Shown here: positions 1 through 8,364 of the stretch, in pieces
Layout: every line of letters starts with the position of its first letter
Numbering within the stretch: the stretch's first letter is position 1
NCBI RefSeq assembly: GCF_036226365.1
Contig: NZ_CP108462.1
Location: forward strand, 8,104,001-8,168,000
DNA from: Streptomyces sp. NBC_01262
GTDB lineage: Bacteria; Actinomycetota; Actinomycetes; Streptomycetales; Streptomycetaceae
Length of the DNA: 64,000 nucleotides
Direction: 5' to 3'
Notes under the pieces: model-generated
Databases searched by the model: none
Seen by the model: the letters and a program-made list of their open reading frames with translations, nothing else
Told to the model about the DNA's origin: nothing
Program-made: the position numbers and the translations under genes

Positions 1-19
1 TGCCCTGACCGGTGCGGGA

Positions 20-38
20 AAACTACCGGTGCTAGTTT
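20..38. promoter_or_regulatory. Candidate TetR operator upstream of the aldehyde/alcohol dehydrogenase operon
   Basis: The site reads AAACTA-N7-TAGTTT, an inverted repeat 52 bases before the dehydrogenase start. A near copy, AAACTA-N7-TAATTT, lies between the divergent TetR gene at 3237-3884 and the acyl-CoA dehydrogenase at 3943. Sharing of a rare AT-rich palindrome between the two promoters suggests that this TetR controls both. The regulator assignment is inferred. Confidence 0.55.
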
Positions 39-89
39 GGGGGTGCGGATCCCGCACCCGCACCCCCATCCGCCCTCCGGGAGGACGAC

Positions 90-1484
90 GTGAAGCCCCA
101 CGACGGCATGTACATCGACCGCGCCTGGCGCCCCGCCACCACGCCCGACCGCATCGAGGTCGTGAACCCGGCCGACGAGCAGCCGATCGGCACGGTCCCC
201 GCCGGGGCGCGCGAGGACGTGGACGCCGCCGTGCACGCGGCCCGCGCCGCCTTCCCGGGCTGGGCCGCGACCGCGCCCGCCGAGCGCGCCGCCCGGATCG
301 CCGGCCTCCGCGACGCGCTCGCCGCCCGCCGCGACGAGATCGCGGAGACCGTCACGGCGGAACTCGGCGCACCACTGCCGTTCAGCCAGGCCGTGCACGC
401 CGATCTGCCGATCACCGTGGCGGGCTCGTACGCCGACCTGCTCGGCACCTACGCCTTCGAGGAGAAGGTCGGCAACTCGACCGTCTACCTGGAGCCCGTC
501 GGCGTCGTCGGGGCGATCACGCCCTGGAACTACCCGCTGCACCAGATCGTGGCCAAGGCCGTCCCGGCCCTCGCCGCCGGCTGCACGGTCGTCCTCAAGC
601 CCGCCGAGGACACCCCGCTGGTCGCCCAGCTCTTCGCCGAGGCAGTCCACGAGGCGGGCTTCCCGCCCGGGGTGTTCAACCTCGTCACCGGCCTCGGCCC
701 GGTCGCCGGGCAGGCGCTGGTGGAGCACCCGGGGATCGACATGCTGTCCTTCACCGGGTCCACCGCCGTGGGAAGGCTCATCGCGGCGACCGTCGGCGCG
801 GCGGTGAAGCGGGTGGCACTGGAGCTGGGCGGGAAGTCGGCCAACGTCATCCTGCCCAGCGCCGACCTCGGCCGGGCCGTCAACGTCGGGGTCGCCAACG
901 TCATGTCCAACTCCGGCCAGACGTGCAGCGCGTGGACCCGGATGCTCGTCCACCAGGACCAGTACGAGGAGGCGGTGGCCCTCGCCGCGACCGCCGCCGC
1001 GAAGTACGTACCCGGCGAGCGGGTCGGACCGCTGGTCAGCGCCAAGCAGCGGGAACGCGTACGCGGCTACATCGAGCAGGGCGTGAAAGAGGGCGCCCGC
1101 ATCGTCGCGGGCGGCGCGGAAGCACCCCTGGACCAGGGCTACTACGTCAGCCCGACCGTCTTCGCCGACGTCACGCCCCACATGACCATCGCCCAGGAGG
1201 AGATCTTCGGCCCCGTGCTCTCGATCCTCCCCTACGAGGACGAGGCCGACGCCCTCCGGATCGCCAACGGCACGGTGTACGGGCTGGCGGGGGCGGTCTG
1301 GGCCGGCGACACCGACGAGGCGGTCGCCTTCGCCCGGCGCATGGACACCGGCCAGGTCGACATCAACGGGGGCCGCTTCAACCCGCTGGCGCCCTTCGGC
1401 GGCTACAAGCAGTCGGGGGTCGGCCGGGAGCTCGGTGCGCACGGCCTGGCCGAGTACCTTCACACCAAATCGCTCCAGTTCTGA
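90..1484 (+). CDS. NAD(P)-dependent aldehyde dehydrogenase
   Basis: This 464-residue protein of the aldehyde dehydrogenase superfamily should oxidise an aldehyde to the acid with NAD(P) in the cytoplasm. The catalytic cysteine lies in SGQTC at about residue 279 and the general-base glutamate in LELGG at about residue 245. The cofactor loop FTGSTAVG and the late EEIFGPVLS motif are present. The length is slightly short of the usual 475-500 residues but nothing is missing. The GTG start at 90 follows a GGGAGG ribosome site. An alcohol dehydrogenase follows 26 bases downstream, so the pair probably turns an alcohol into its acid. The actual substrate is unknown. Confidence 0.93.
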   Translation: MKPHDGMYIDRAWRPATTPDRIEVVNPADEQPIGTVPAGAREDVDAAVHAARAAFPGWAATAPAERAARIAGLRDALAARRDEIAETVTAELGAPLPFSQAVHADLPITVAGSYADLLGTYAFEEKVGNSTVYLEPVGVVGAITPWNYPLHQIVAKAVPALAAGCTVVLKPAEDTPLVAQLFAEAVHEAGFPPGVFNLVTGLGPVAGQALVEHPGIDMLSFTGSTAVGRLIAATVGAAVKRVALELGGKSANVILPSADLGRAVNVGVANVMSNSGQTCSAWTRMLVHQDQYEEAVALAATAAAKYVPGERVGPLVSAKQRERVRGYIEQGVKEGARIVAGGAEAPLDQGYYVSPTVFADVTPHMTIAQEEIFGPVLSILPYEDEADALRIANGTVYGLAGAVWAGDTDEAVAFARRMDTGQVDINGGRFNPLAPFGGYKQSGVGRELGAHGLAEYLHTKSLQF

Positions 1485-1510
1485 CTCCGACTCCGAGAGG
1501 GACCCCCGAC

Positions 1511-2593
1511 GTGACCCGCGCCGCCGTACTGCCCGCCGTCAACGCCCCGCTCGTCGTCACCGACATCGACCTCCCCGACCCCGGTCCCGGCCAGGTCAGG
1601 GTCCGCCTCGCCGCGGCCGGTGTCTGCCACTCCGACCTCTCCCTCGCCACCGGCACCCTCCGCCAGCCCGTCCCCGCCGTCCTCGGCCACGAGGGCGCCG
1701 GCACGGTGGTCGCCGTGGGCGACGCGGTCACCGGCGTCGCCGTCGGCGACCGCGTCGTCCTCAACTGGGCGCCCTCCTGCGGCGACTGCCACTTCTGCGG
1801 CCTCGCCGAGCCCTGGCTCTGCGCGAACGCCGGCGCCGCCGCCGTCGCCCCCTACGCCCGGCTCGCCTCCGACGGCACCGAGCTCTACCCCGGCCTTGGC
1901 ACGGCCGCCTTCGCCCAGGAGACCGTCGTCCCCGCCACCGCTGTCCTCCCCCTCCCCGAAGGCGTCCCCCTCGCCGAAGCCGCCCTCCTCGGCTGCGCCG
2001 TCCTCACCGGCTACGGCGCCGTCCACCATGCGGCGGCCGTACGGCCCGGCGAGTCCGTCGCCGTCTTCGGCGTCGGCGGCGTCGGCCTCTCGGTCCTGCA
2101 GTCCGCCCGGATCGCCGGCGCGGGCGCGATTGTCGCGGTCGACGTCTCCCCGGCGAAGGAGGAGCTCGCCCGTGCGGCCGGGGCGACCGATTTCGTTCTC
2201 GCCTCCGGCGATACCGCGAAGCACATCCGCAAACTGACGGGTGGCTACGGCGCCGACGTCGCCATCGAGTGCGTCGGCCGCGCCGACACCATCCGCACCG
2301 CCTGGTCCGCCACCCGCCGCGGCGGCCGCACCACCGTCGTCGGCATCGGCGGCAAGGACGACCAGGTCGCCTTCTCCGCCCTTGAGATCTTCTACTTCGG
2401 CCGCACGCTCTCGGGGTGCGTCTACGGCAACTCCGACCCCGCGAAGGACCTGCCGGTCCTGGCCGAGCACGTCCGTGCCGGGCGCTTGGACCTGTCCGCG
2501 ATGGTCACCGACCGGATCGGGCTGGACGGGATCCCCGGGGCGTTCGACGCGATGCGTGCGGGGCGGGGCGGTCGGGCTCTGGTTGTTTTCTAG
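1511..2593 (+). CDS. Zinc-dependent alcohol dehydrogenase (MDR family)
   Basis: A 360-residue medium-chain zinc alcohol dehydrogenase, expected to oxidise an alcohol to an aldehyde with NAD. Visible marks are the catalytic-zinc CHSD and GHEGAG motifs, the structural-zinc cysteine cluster C-x2-C-x2-C-x7-C near residues 90-105, and the nucleotide-binding GVGGVGLS loop. The GTG at 1511 was chosen because it sits after a GAGAGGGAC ribosome site and in the spacer after the aldehyde dehydrogenase; the frame runs open further upstream only because of the high GC. It is the second gene of a two-gene operon. The 3' side enters a long non-coding repeat region. Confidence 0.93.
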   Translation: MTRAAVLPAVNAPLVVTDIDLPDPGPGQVRVRLAAAGVCHSDLSLATGTLRQPVPAVLGHEGAGTVVAVGDAVTGVAVGDRVVLNWAPSCGDCHFCGLAEPWLCANAGAAAVAPYARLASDGTELYPGLGTAAFAQETVVPATAVLPLPEGVPLAEAALLGCAVLTGYGAVHHAAAVRPGESVAVFGVGGVGLSVLQSARIAGAGAIVAVDVSPAKEELARAAGATDFVLASGDTAKHIRKLTGGYGADVAIECVGRADTIRTAWSATRRGGRTTVVGIGGKDDQVAFSALEIFYFGRTLSGCVYGNSDPAKDLPVLAEHVRAGRLDLSAMVTDRIGLDGIPGAFDAMRAGRGGRALVVF

Positions 2594-2751
2594 CGGTGCC
2601 GTCGGTCGTGGTTGCTGGTTCCGTCCTCAATCGCCGGACGGGCTGGGACCCCTCTTGTCTGCGTCCCTCGCGGGCGCTTCGCTTGCTTCGGACCGCTGCG
2701 CCGGCCTCCGGCCGTCGAGCCGTGCGCACCGCCCGCGCTCCGGTGGGGTGA

Positions 2752-3190
2752 GGGGTGTTCCCCCGCCCCGCCCCTTCCCACTGCATCCGATCAGCGGCTG
2801 GCGCCGCGTGGCGGGCTCTGCCCGGACCCGCCGGGGGCTGCGCCCCTGGGCCCTCGGACGCCCTTCGGGCGTGTCCTCAAACGCCGGACGGGCTGAAGTT
2901 GCCGTCCGGCCGGGAGGGGACATGCCGGGGGCCCCTTTTCCCCGTGCGGCCCTTGCGGGCGCTGCGCTGGCTTCGGACCGCTGCGTCGGCCTCCGGCCGC
3001 CGGGCCTTATGCTGCCGTCCGGCCGGGAGGGGACATGCCGGGGTTCTCCCGCAGCGCGACGAGCGAGGATCCCGGGTAGGTACCGGGTCGACCAGAGTCG
3101 CGAGCGCCGAGGAGAGATCCCCGGTGGTGGCCCCGACCCCCAGGCCAACCCAGCCCGTCCGGCGCTTGAGGACGGAACCCCCAACCACGA
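2752..3190. repeat. Long non-coding dispersed repeat, copy A
   Basis: The whole 2594-3236 gap has no convincing gene. It is built from blocks such as CCTCAAACGCCGGACGGGCT and GGCCGGGAGGGGACATGCCG. The same blocks in the same order but inverted occur at 27443-27840. By eye about 310 bases (2868-3178) match at roughly 90 percent, with patchier similarity to 2752. It lies between the convergent 3' ends of the alcohol dehydrogenase and a TetR gene. Such GCCGGACGGGC-type elements are known as common intergenic sequences in streptomycetes; their function is not known to me. Confidence 0.8.
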
Positions 3191-3236
3191 CCGGGGGCAC
3201 CGCAACCGCACTGGTGCAGGCGGCACCGCCGCACCG

Positions 3237-3884
3237 TCAGCCCGCGGCCAGCGCCCCGTACTGCAGGGCCAGCCCGTCCACCAGAGCCCGCAGCCCCGTC
3301 TCGAAGGCGCCCTCGTCGACCTGCGGCTGCGCCGCGGCGAGGAGGTGGGCCTGCCCGAGGTGCGGGTAGTCGGCAGGGTCGTAGGCGGCAGGGTCGTCGA
3401 CGAACCCCCGGGCGAAGGACCCAAGAGCCGACCCGGCGACGAAATACCGCATGAGGGCGCCGATGCGGGTGGCGTGGGCGGGGGGCCAGCCGGCGCCGAC
3501 CATGCCGCCGAAGACGGCGTCGGCCATGCGGAGGCCGGCGGGGCGGCGGCCGGGGCCCTGGGCGAGGAAGGGGACGATGTTGGGGTGGGCGGCGAGGGCG
3601 GCGCGGTAGGAGCGAGCCCAGGCGAGCAGGGCGGCGCGCCAATCGGACGCCTCCGCGGACTCGGAGAACATCGAGAGGTCGACCTCCGCAACGACGGAGT
3701 CCGCGGCCGCGTCGAGGATGTCGTCCATGGTGCGGAAGTGGTTGTAGAGGGAGGGACCGCTGACCCCGAGCCGCGCCGCGAGCCGGCGCGTGGAGACCGC
3801 CTGGAGACCGTCCGCGTCGATCAGGGCGAGGGCTTCCGAGACGATGCGCTCGCGGCTGAGGAGGGGCTTGCGGGGGCGGGCCAT
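3237..3884 (-). CDS. TetR-family transcriptional regulator
   Basis: A 215-residue regulator with an N-terminal TetR helix-turn-helix at about residues 10-55 (RIVSEALALIDADGLQAVS, then LAARLGVSGPSLYNHF). The C-terminal ligand domain is of the type that often follows this HTH in actinomycetes. The start is taken at the second ATG (MARPRK); an ATG three codons upstream is possible and neither has a clear ribosome site. It is divergent from the acyl-CoA dehydrogenase at 3943, and the palindrome between them is the probable operator. It may repress that gene, itself and the distant dehydrogenase pair at 90-2593. Confidence 0.9.
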   Translation of the reverse strand: MARPRKPLLSRERIVSEALALIDADGLQAVSTRRLAARLGVSGPSLYNHFRTMDDILDAAADSVVAEVDLSMFSESAEASDWRAALLAWARSYRAALAAHPNIVPFLAQGPGRRPAGLRMADAVFGGMVGAGWPPAHATRIGALMRYFVAGSALGSFARGFVDDPAAYDPADYPHLGQAHLLAAAQPQVDEGAFETGLRALVDGLALQYGALAAG

Positions 3885-3912
3885 GCGGCACATAGTAGAG
3901 GCTGCGCGCCAA

Positions 3913-3931
3913 AAACTAGCACTGCTAATTT
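3913..3931. promoter_or_regulatory. Candidate TetR operator in the divergent tetR/acyl-CoA dehydrogenase promoter
   Basis: The site reads AAACTA-GCACTGC-TAATTT, with the inner palindrome TAGCA-C-TGCTA. It lies between the two divergent starts and matches the site at 20-38. Position and symmetry fit an autoregulatory TetR operator. Confidence 0.6.
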
Positions 3932-3942
3932 AGCCGAAGGAC

Positions 3943-5109
3943 GTGAACGGGCCGATGGATCTCGAACTGTCGCAGGAGCAGACCGCGGTCCGCCGCCTCG
4001 CCGCCGAGTTCTGCGACCGTGAGGTCGCGCCGTACGCCGCCGCCTGGGACCGGGCCGAGAGCGTGGACCGGGGCATCGTGAAGAAGCTGGGAGCGCTCGG
4101 CTTCCTCGGGCTGACCGTTCCGGAGGAGTATGGGGGGTCGGCCGGCGACCACCTCGCGTACTGCCTGGTGACGGAGGAGCTCGGCCGGGGCGACTCCGCC
4201 GTGCGCGGGATCGTGTCCGTGTCGCTCGGGCTGGTGGCGAAGTCGATCGCGGCGTGGGGGAGCGAGGAGCAGAAGCACGAGTGGCTGCCCCGGCTCTGCT
4301 CCGGTGATGCCGTCGGCAGCTTCGCGCTCACCGAGCCGGGGACGGGGTCGGACGCCGGGAATCTGACGACCCGGGCGGTGCGGGACGGCGGTGACTACGT
4401 CATCAGCGGCACGAAGATGTTCATCACCAACGGCACCTGGGCGGATGTCGTGCTCCTCTTCGCGCGCACGGACCCCGACACCCCCGGTCACAAGGGCGTC
4501 AGCGCGTTCCTGGTCCCCGCCGACAGCCCCGGCCTGACCCGCCGCGCCGTCCACGGAAAGCTGGGGCTGCGCGGGCAGGCGACGGCCGAGCTGGTGCTGG
4601 ACGGCGTGCGCGTGCCGGATTCCGCGATGATCGCGCCGGAGGGCAAGGGCTTCTCGGTCGCCATGTCGGCGCTGGCGAAGGGCCGGATGTCGGTGGCGGC
4701 CGGTTGCGTCGGCATCGCGCAGGCGGCGCTGGACGCGGCGGTGCGGTACGCGGGTGAGCGGGAGCAGTTCGGGAAGCCGATCGCGGGGCATCAGCTGGTG
4801 CAGGAGCTGATAGCGGACATCGCGGTGGACGTGGCCGCGGCGAGGCTGCTGACCTGGCGGGTGGCCGATCTGATCGACCGGGGGCTGCCGTTCGCGACGG
4901 AGTCGTCGGTGGCGAAGCTGTACGCGAGCGAGGCGGCGGTGCGCAGCGCGAACAACGCGCTGCAGGTGTTCGGCGGCTATGGATATGTCGATGAATACCC
5001 GGTGGGCAAGCTGGTGCGGGACGCCCGCGTCATGACGCTGTACGAGGGCACCAGCCAGATCCAGAAGCTGCTGATCGGCCGGTCCCTGACCGGGGTCTCG
5101 GCGTTCTGA
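3943..5109 (+). CDS. Acyl-CoA dehydrogenase
   Basis: A 388-residue FAD-dependent acyl-CoA dehydrogenase, expected to introduce the alpha-beta double bond into an acyl-CoA. The family signatures are all visible: FALTEPGTGSDAG at the flavin site, REQFGKPI, the QVFGGYGY motif, and the catalytic glutamate in LYEGTSQIQ at about residue 368. Length is normal. The GTG at 3943 is used; an in-frame ATG at 3955 is a possible alternative, and the GAAGGA ribosome site fits neither ideally. It is divergent from a TetR gene with a shared candidate operator. Substrate chain length or branching cannot be told. Confidence 0.93.
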   Translation: MNGPMDLELSQEQTAVRRLAAEFCDREVAPYAAAWDRAESVDRGIVKKLGALGFLGLTVPEEYGGSAGDHLAYCLVTEELGRGDSAVRGIVSVSLGLVAKSIAAWGSEEQKHEWLPRLCSGDAVGSFALTEPGTGSDAGNLTTRAVRDGGDYVISGTKMFITNGTWADVVLLFARTDPDTPGHKGVSAFLVPADSPGLTRRAVHGKLGLRGQATAELVLDGVRVPDSAMIAPEGKGFSVAMSALAKGRMSVAAGCVGIAQAALDAAVRYAGEREQFGKPIAGHQLVQELIADIAVDVAAARLLTWRVADLIDRGLPFATESSVAKLYASEAAVRSANNALQVFGGYGYVDEYPVGKLVRDARVMTLYEGTSQIQKLLIGRSLTGVSAF

Positions 5110-5123
5110 CCGACCGACGAATC

Positions 5124-5138
5124 TAAGCGCTTGCTCAG
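5124..5138. promoter_or_regulatory. Candidate operator shared by tetR and maoC promoters (copy 1)
   Basis: TAAGCGCTTGCTCAG lies 22 bases before the TetR start at 5160. Fourteen bases, AAGCGCTTGCTCAG, recur exactly at 6311-6324 upstream of the MaoC gene. The core resembles the KstR2-type consensus AnCAAGnnCTTGnT known from mycobacteria. That the neighbouring TetR binds it is an inference. Confidence 0.6.
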
Positions 5139-5159
5139 TCTCGTTGTAAGGTAGCCGTC

Positions 5160-5789
5160 ATGAACGCGGATGCCGAGCAGGCCGGGATCGAAGCAGAGGC
5201 CGGGACATGGACCGGCATCACTCCTGACGCCGCCCGGCGGCTGGTGATGGCCGCCGTCGAGGCGTTCGCGGAGCGTGGCTATCACGCGACGACGACCCGC
5301 GACATCGCCGGCCGGGCCGGGATGAGCCCGGCCGCGCTCTACATCCACTACAAGACCAAGGAAGAGCTGCTCTACCAGATCAGCGGCGTCGGCCACCGGC
5401 TCTCCCTCGGCCTGCTCCAGGACGCCGCGAACGGCGGCGGCAGCCCGGCCGAGCGGCTGACCGGGGCGGTGCGGGCCTTCGTACGCTGGCACGCCGAGCA
5501 CCACACCACCGGCCGGGTGGTGCAGTACGAGCTGGGAGCGCTGAGCGCCGAGCACTACACGGAGATCGTCGGGCTGCGCAGGCGCAGCGAGGCGGCGATC
5601 CGGTCGGTCATCCAGGACGGGGTGAAGGCCGGGGACTTCGACGTGCCGGACGTGTCGGGCACGACGCTCGCCGTGCTGTCGCTGTGCATCGACGTGGCCC
5701 GCTGGTTCAACCCGGGTGGCCGGCGAACGCCCGACGAGATCGGCGAGCTGTACGCCGATCTCGTCCTGCGCATGGTCGGTTCCCGGTAG
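5160..5789 (+). CDS. TetR-family regulator, probably of acyl-CoA metabolism
   Basis: A 209-residue protein with a TetR DNA-binding domain at about residues 25-70 (AFAERGYHATTTRDIAGRAGMSPAALYIHY in pieces) and a C-terminal domain with the VVQYELGALS and RWFNPGG segments seen in KstR2-like regulators. The start at 5160 is the only reasonable ATG. The upstream promoter contains a palindromic site repeated in front of the convergent MaoC gene at 5819-6280, so these probably form one small regulon. The effector is likely an acyl-CoA, by family precedent only. Confidence 0.9.
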   Translation: MNADAEQAGIEAEAGTWTGITPDAARRLVMAAVEAFAERGYHATTTRDIAGRAGMSPAALYIHYKTKEELLYQISGVGHRLSLGLLQDAANGGGSPAERLTGAVRAFVRWHAEHHTTGRVVQYELGALSAEHYTEIVGLRRRSEAAIRSVIQDGVKAGDFDVPDVSGTTLAVLSLCIDVARWFNPGGRRTPDEIGELYADLVLRMVGSR

Positions 5790-5818
5790 CGGGAGCCCCG
5801 ACGGTCAGACGTAGCCGG

Positions 5819-6280
5819 TCAGACGTAGTAGCGCGCGACGGTCTCCGCCACGCACACCGGCTTCTCGCCGCCCTCGCGCTCGATCGTGACGACCGTGACG
5901 ATCTGCGCGCCGCCCGGGACCTCGGTGACCTCGGCGAGACGCGAGGACGCGCGCAGCCGCGAGCCGACCGGGACGGGGGAGGGGAAGCGGACCTTGTTGA
6001 CGCCGTAGTTGACGCCCATCTTGACGCCCTCGACCTTGAGCAGGCTGAAGGTGAACTGCGGGATGAGCGACAGCGTCAGGTAGCCGTGCGCGATGGTCGT
6101 GCCGAAGGGCCCGGTCGCGGCCTTCTCCGGGTCCACGTGGATCCACTGGTGGTCCCCGGTCGCCTCCGCGAACAGGTCGATCCGCTTCTGGTCGACCTCC
6201 AGCCAGTCCGACGTGCCGAGTTCCTCGCCGACCGCGGCCCGCAGCTCTTCCAGCGATGCGAAGGTCCTGCCCTGCGTCAT
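5819..6280 (-). CDS. MaoC-family enoyl-CoA hydratase/dehydratase
   Basis: A 153-residue hot-dog fold protein of the MaoC family. It should hydrate an enoyl-CoA or dehydrate a 3-hydroxyacyl-CoA. The hydratase signature is present as FAEATGDHQWIHVDPEKA, where D and H are the catalytic pair, followed by GPFGTTIAHGYLTLSL. The ATG at 6280 is chosen because GGAGG precedes it at good spacing and the protein then begins at the usual place. A longer frame upstream crosses the promoter and operator and is not coding. It converges on the TetR gene at 5160-5789 with a 12-base duplication (GGTCAGACGTAG) around its stop. Confidence 0.93.
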   Translation of the reverse strand: MTQGRTFASLEELRAAVGEELGTSDWLEVDQKRIDLFAEATGDHQWIHVDPEKAATGPFGTTIAHGYLTLSLIPQFTFSLLKVEGVKMGVNYGVNKVRFPSPVPVGSRLRASSRLAEVTEVPGGAQIVTVVTIEREGGEKPVCVAETVARYYV

Positions 6281-6309
6281 GTGTGCCTCCGAGGCGTGTA
6301 CCAGGTGTC

Positions 6310-6324
6310 CAAGCGCTTGCTCAG
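6310..6324. promoter_or_regulatory. Candidate operator shared by tetR and maoC promoters (copy 2)
   Basis: CAAGCGCTTGCTCAG lies 30 bases upstream of the MaoC start and contains the perfect ten-base palindrome CAAGCGCTTG. Fourteen bases are identical to the site at 5125-5138. It also lies 38 bases before the SoxR gene, which may share this divergent promoter region. Confidence 0.6.
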
Positions 6325-6361
6325 CATAGTCGTCCCGTGAAGCGCCTCGTAAAGTACGGGG

Positions 6362-6832
6362 ATGTCCGCCATCCCGATCGAACACCGGCAGCTGACAGTC
6401 GGCATGCTCAGCGAGCGCAGCGGAGCGGCCGTCTCCGCCCTGCACTTCTATGAGTCCAAGGGCCTGATCAGCAGCACCCGCACCGCCGGCAACCAGCGCC
6501 GCTACGGCCGCGACGCCCTGCGCCGCGTCGCCTTCATCCGCGCCGCGCAGCGGGTCGGCATGCCGCTGGCCATCATCCGCGAGGCCCTCGACGGACTCCC
6601 CGACGGCCGCACGCCGACCCCCGAGGACTGGGCCGGGCTCTCCACGCGGTGGCGCGCCGAACTCGACGCCCGGATCACGCAGCTCACCCAGCTGCGCGAC
6701 AACCTCGACGACTGCATCGGCTGCGGCTGCCTGTCGCTCCAGCGCTGCGCCCTGGCCAACCCCGGCGACCGCCTGGGCGAACAGGGCCCGGGCGCCCGCC
6801 GCTTCCTCACCAGCGACTGCTCACCACACTGA
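6362..6832 (+). CDS. soxR: Redox-sensitive MerR-family regulator SoxR
   Basis: A 156-residue MerR-family activator. The N-terminal HTH (TVGMLSERSGAAVSALHFYE) is followed by a dimerisation helix and the [2Fe-2S] binding segment CIGCGCLSLQRC, i.e. C-x2-C-x-C-x5-C, at about residues 119-130. That cluster defines SoxR. In streptomycetes SoxR responds to redox-active small molecules such as its own pigments rather than to superoxide in general. It is divergent from the MaoC gene and its last 12 bases overlap the amidase gene, which runs in the opposite direction. No SoxR operator was identified here. Confidence 0.95.
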   Translation: MSAIPIEHRQLTVGMLSERSGAAVSALHFYESKGLISSTRTAGNQRRYGRDALRRVAFIRAAQRVGMPLAIIREALDGLPDGRTPTPEDWAGLSTRWRAELDARITQLTQLRDNLDDCIGCGCLSLQRCALANPGDRLGEQGPGARRFLTSDCSPH

Positions 6833-8260
6833 CGGCTTGCGGCCGGCCCACGGGCTCGCCGCCTCCAGCTGCGCGGACAGCGAGATGAGGGTCGCCTCGT
6901 CGCCGTAGCGGCCGCCGAACATCACGCCGACCGGCAGCCCGGCGTCCGTCCAGTGCAGCGGCACGCTGACGGCCGGCTGGCCGGTGGCGTTGAAGATCGG
7001 CGTGTACGGGGTGAAGGCGGCCAGCGCCGCGAACTCGGCGGCCGGGTCGGCGTCGTTGCGCAGCCCGCCGATCAGAGCCGGGGGCTGGGCAAGGGTCGGG
7101 GTCAGGATCACGTCGTACGTGGAGTGCAGCGCGGCGGCGATCAGTTCACCCAGCGCGCGGAAGGCGTACAGCGCCTCGGCGAAGGCCGGACCGGAGACCT
7201 TGGCGCCCTCGGCCCGCAGATACCGGGTGAGCGGGATCAGCAGCTCCTCCTGGTCCGGGCCGACGGGGTAGGACGTGGACATCACGGCCCAGACCCTGGT
7301 GAAGGCGTCGCGCAGGTTCTCGTCCACCGGCAGCTCGATCTCGTCGACCTGGTGGCCGAGCCCGCGCAGCAGCTCCACCGCCCCGTCGTACGCCGCCCGG
7401 CAGTCCGGGTGCAGCTCCACCCCCGGCACCGGGGGCTGCGGCAGCCCGACCACGCGCAGCGTGCCCGGCTCCCGGGCCGCGTACGAGGCGAAGGTCGCGC
7501 CCGGTGGGAGGGCGGGCGCGGCGTAGGGCGCGCCGGGCACCGCGGCGGCCAGGACGTCCAGGAGCGCGGCGGCGTCCGCGACGGTGCGGGCCAGCGGGCC
7601 GCCGCTGCTCAGGCCGGTGATGTCGTGCGTGACGGGCCCCTGAGGCACCCGGCCACGGCTCGGCTTGATCCCGAACAGCCCGCACACGGAGGCCGGGATC
7701 CGGATCGAACCGCCCCCGTCGCTCGCGTGCGCCACCGGCGACAGGCCCGACGCCACGGCCGCCGCTGCCCCGCCGCTGGAGCCGCCCGCCGACCGGTCGA
7801 GGGCCCAGGGGGTGCGGGCCGGGGGCGCCACGCTGTTCTCGGTGTAGCAGGGCAGCCCGAACTCCGGGGTGTTGGTCTTGCCCAGCATGACGGTGCCCGC
7901 CTCGCGCAGCAGCGTCACGACATGGTCGTCCGTGTCCGGCACGTGGTCGGCGTAGACCGCCGACCCGAGCGTCGTGCGCACCCCGGCCGTGAAGCACAGG
8001 TCCTTCACCGGCACGGGTACCCCGTGCAGCGGCGAAAGCTCCGCCTCCCGCCCGTCCCGCCGCGCCGCCAGCGCCTGCGCCTCGGCCTCCGCCGCCTGCT
8101 TGCGCGCGAGCTCCGGCATCACGGTCACAAAGGCCCCGACCGTCTCGTTCAGCCGCTCGATCCGTCCGAGGTAATGCTCCGTCAGCTCGGTGGGCGACAC
8201 CGTCCCCTTCCGGACCGCCTCCGCCTGCTCCACCGCCGTCAGATCGTGCAACTGAGCCAT
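6821..8260 (-). CDS. Amidase-signature family hydrolase
   Basis: A 479-residue amidase. The catalytic Ser-cisSer-Lys triad is visible: lysine in PVPVKDLCF at about residue 86, and the glycine-serine rich GGSSGGAAAAVASG stretch with both serines. Amidases of this family hydrolyse a carboxamide or aryl amide to acid plus ammonia; glutamyl-tRNA amidotransferase subunit A is a relative, but no B or C subunit is nearby so a stand-alone amidase is more likely. The ATG at 8260 gives a normal N-terminus (MAQLHDLTAVEQ). Substrate unknown. Confidence 0.92.
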   Translation of the reverse strand: MAQLHDLTAVEQAEAVRKGTVSPTELTEHYLGRIERLNETVGAFVTVMPELARKQAAEAEAQALAARRDGREAELSPLHGVPVPVKDLCFTAGVRTTLGSAVYADHVPDTDDHVVTLLREAGTVMLGKTNTPEFGLPCYTENSVAPPARTPWALDRSAGGSSGGAAAAVASGLSPVAHASDGGGSIRIPASVCGLFGIKPSRGRVPQGPVTHDITGLSSGGPLARTVADAAALLDVLAAAVPGAPYAAPALPPGATFASYAAREPGTLRVVGLPQPPVPGVELHPDCRAAYDGAVELLRGLGHQVDEIELPVDENLRDAFTRVWAVMSTSYPVGPDQEELLIPLTRYLRAEGAKVSGPAFAEALYAFRALGELIAAALHSTYDVILTPTLAQPPALIGGLRNDADPAAEFAALAAFTPYTPIFNATGQPAVSVPLHWTDAGLPVGVMFGGRYGDEATLISLSAQLEAASPWAGRKPSVW

Positions 8261-8364
8261 CGCAGGTACCGCCCGTCCGCGCGTACGTCTTGCCGGTCGC
8301 CCGGCATCCTCGCACTACCGGGCGGTAACGGCCAGCGTTGGCTCAGTCTTCGGCGGCACCGTCT

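Noticed and set aside
29..1510. Open frame extending the alcohol dehydrogenase upstream to position 29
   Set aside because: The extension is arginine-rich nonsense over the aldehyde dehydrogenase gene in another frame. The true start is the GTG at 1511.
2612..3200. Several 90-350-codon frames in the intergenic repeat
   Set aside because: The same frames appear in inverted copy B with frame changes and composition follows the repeat blocks, so they are not maintained as genes.
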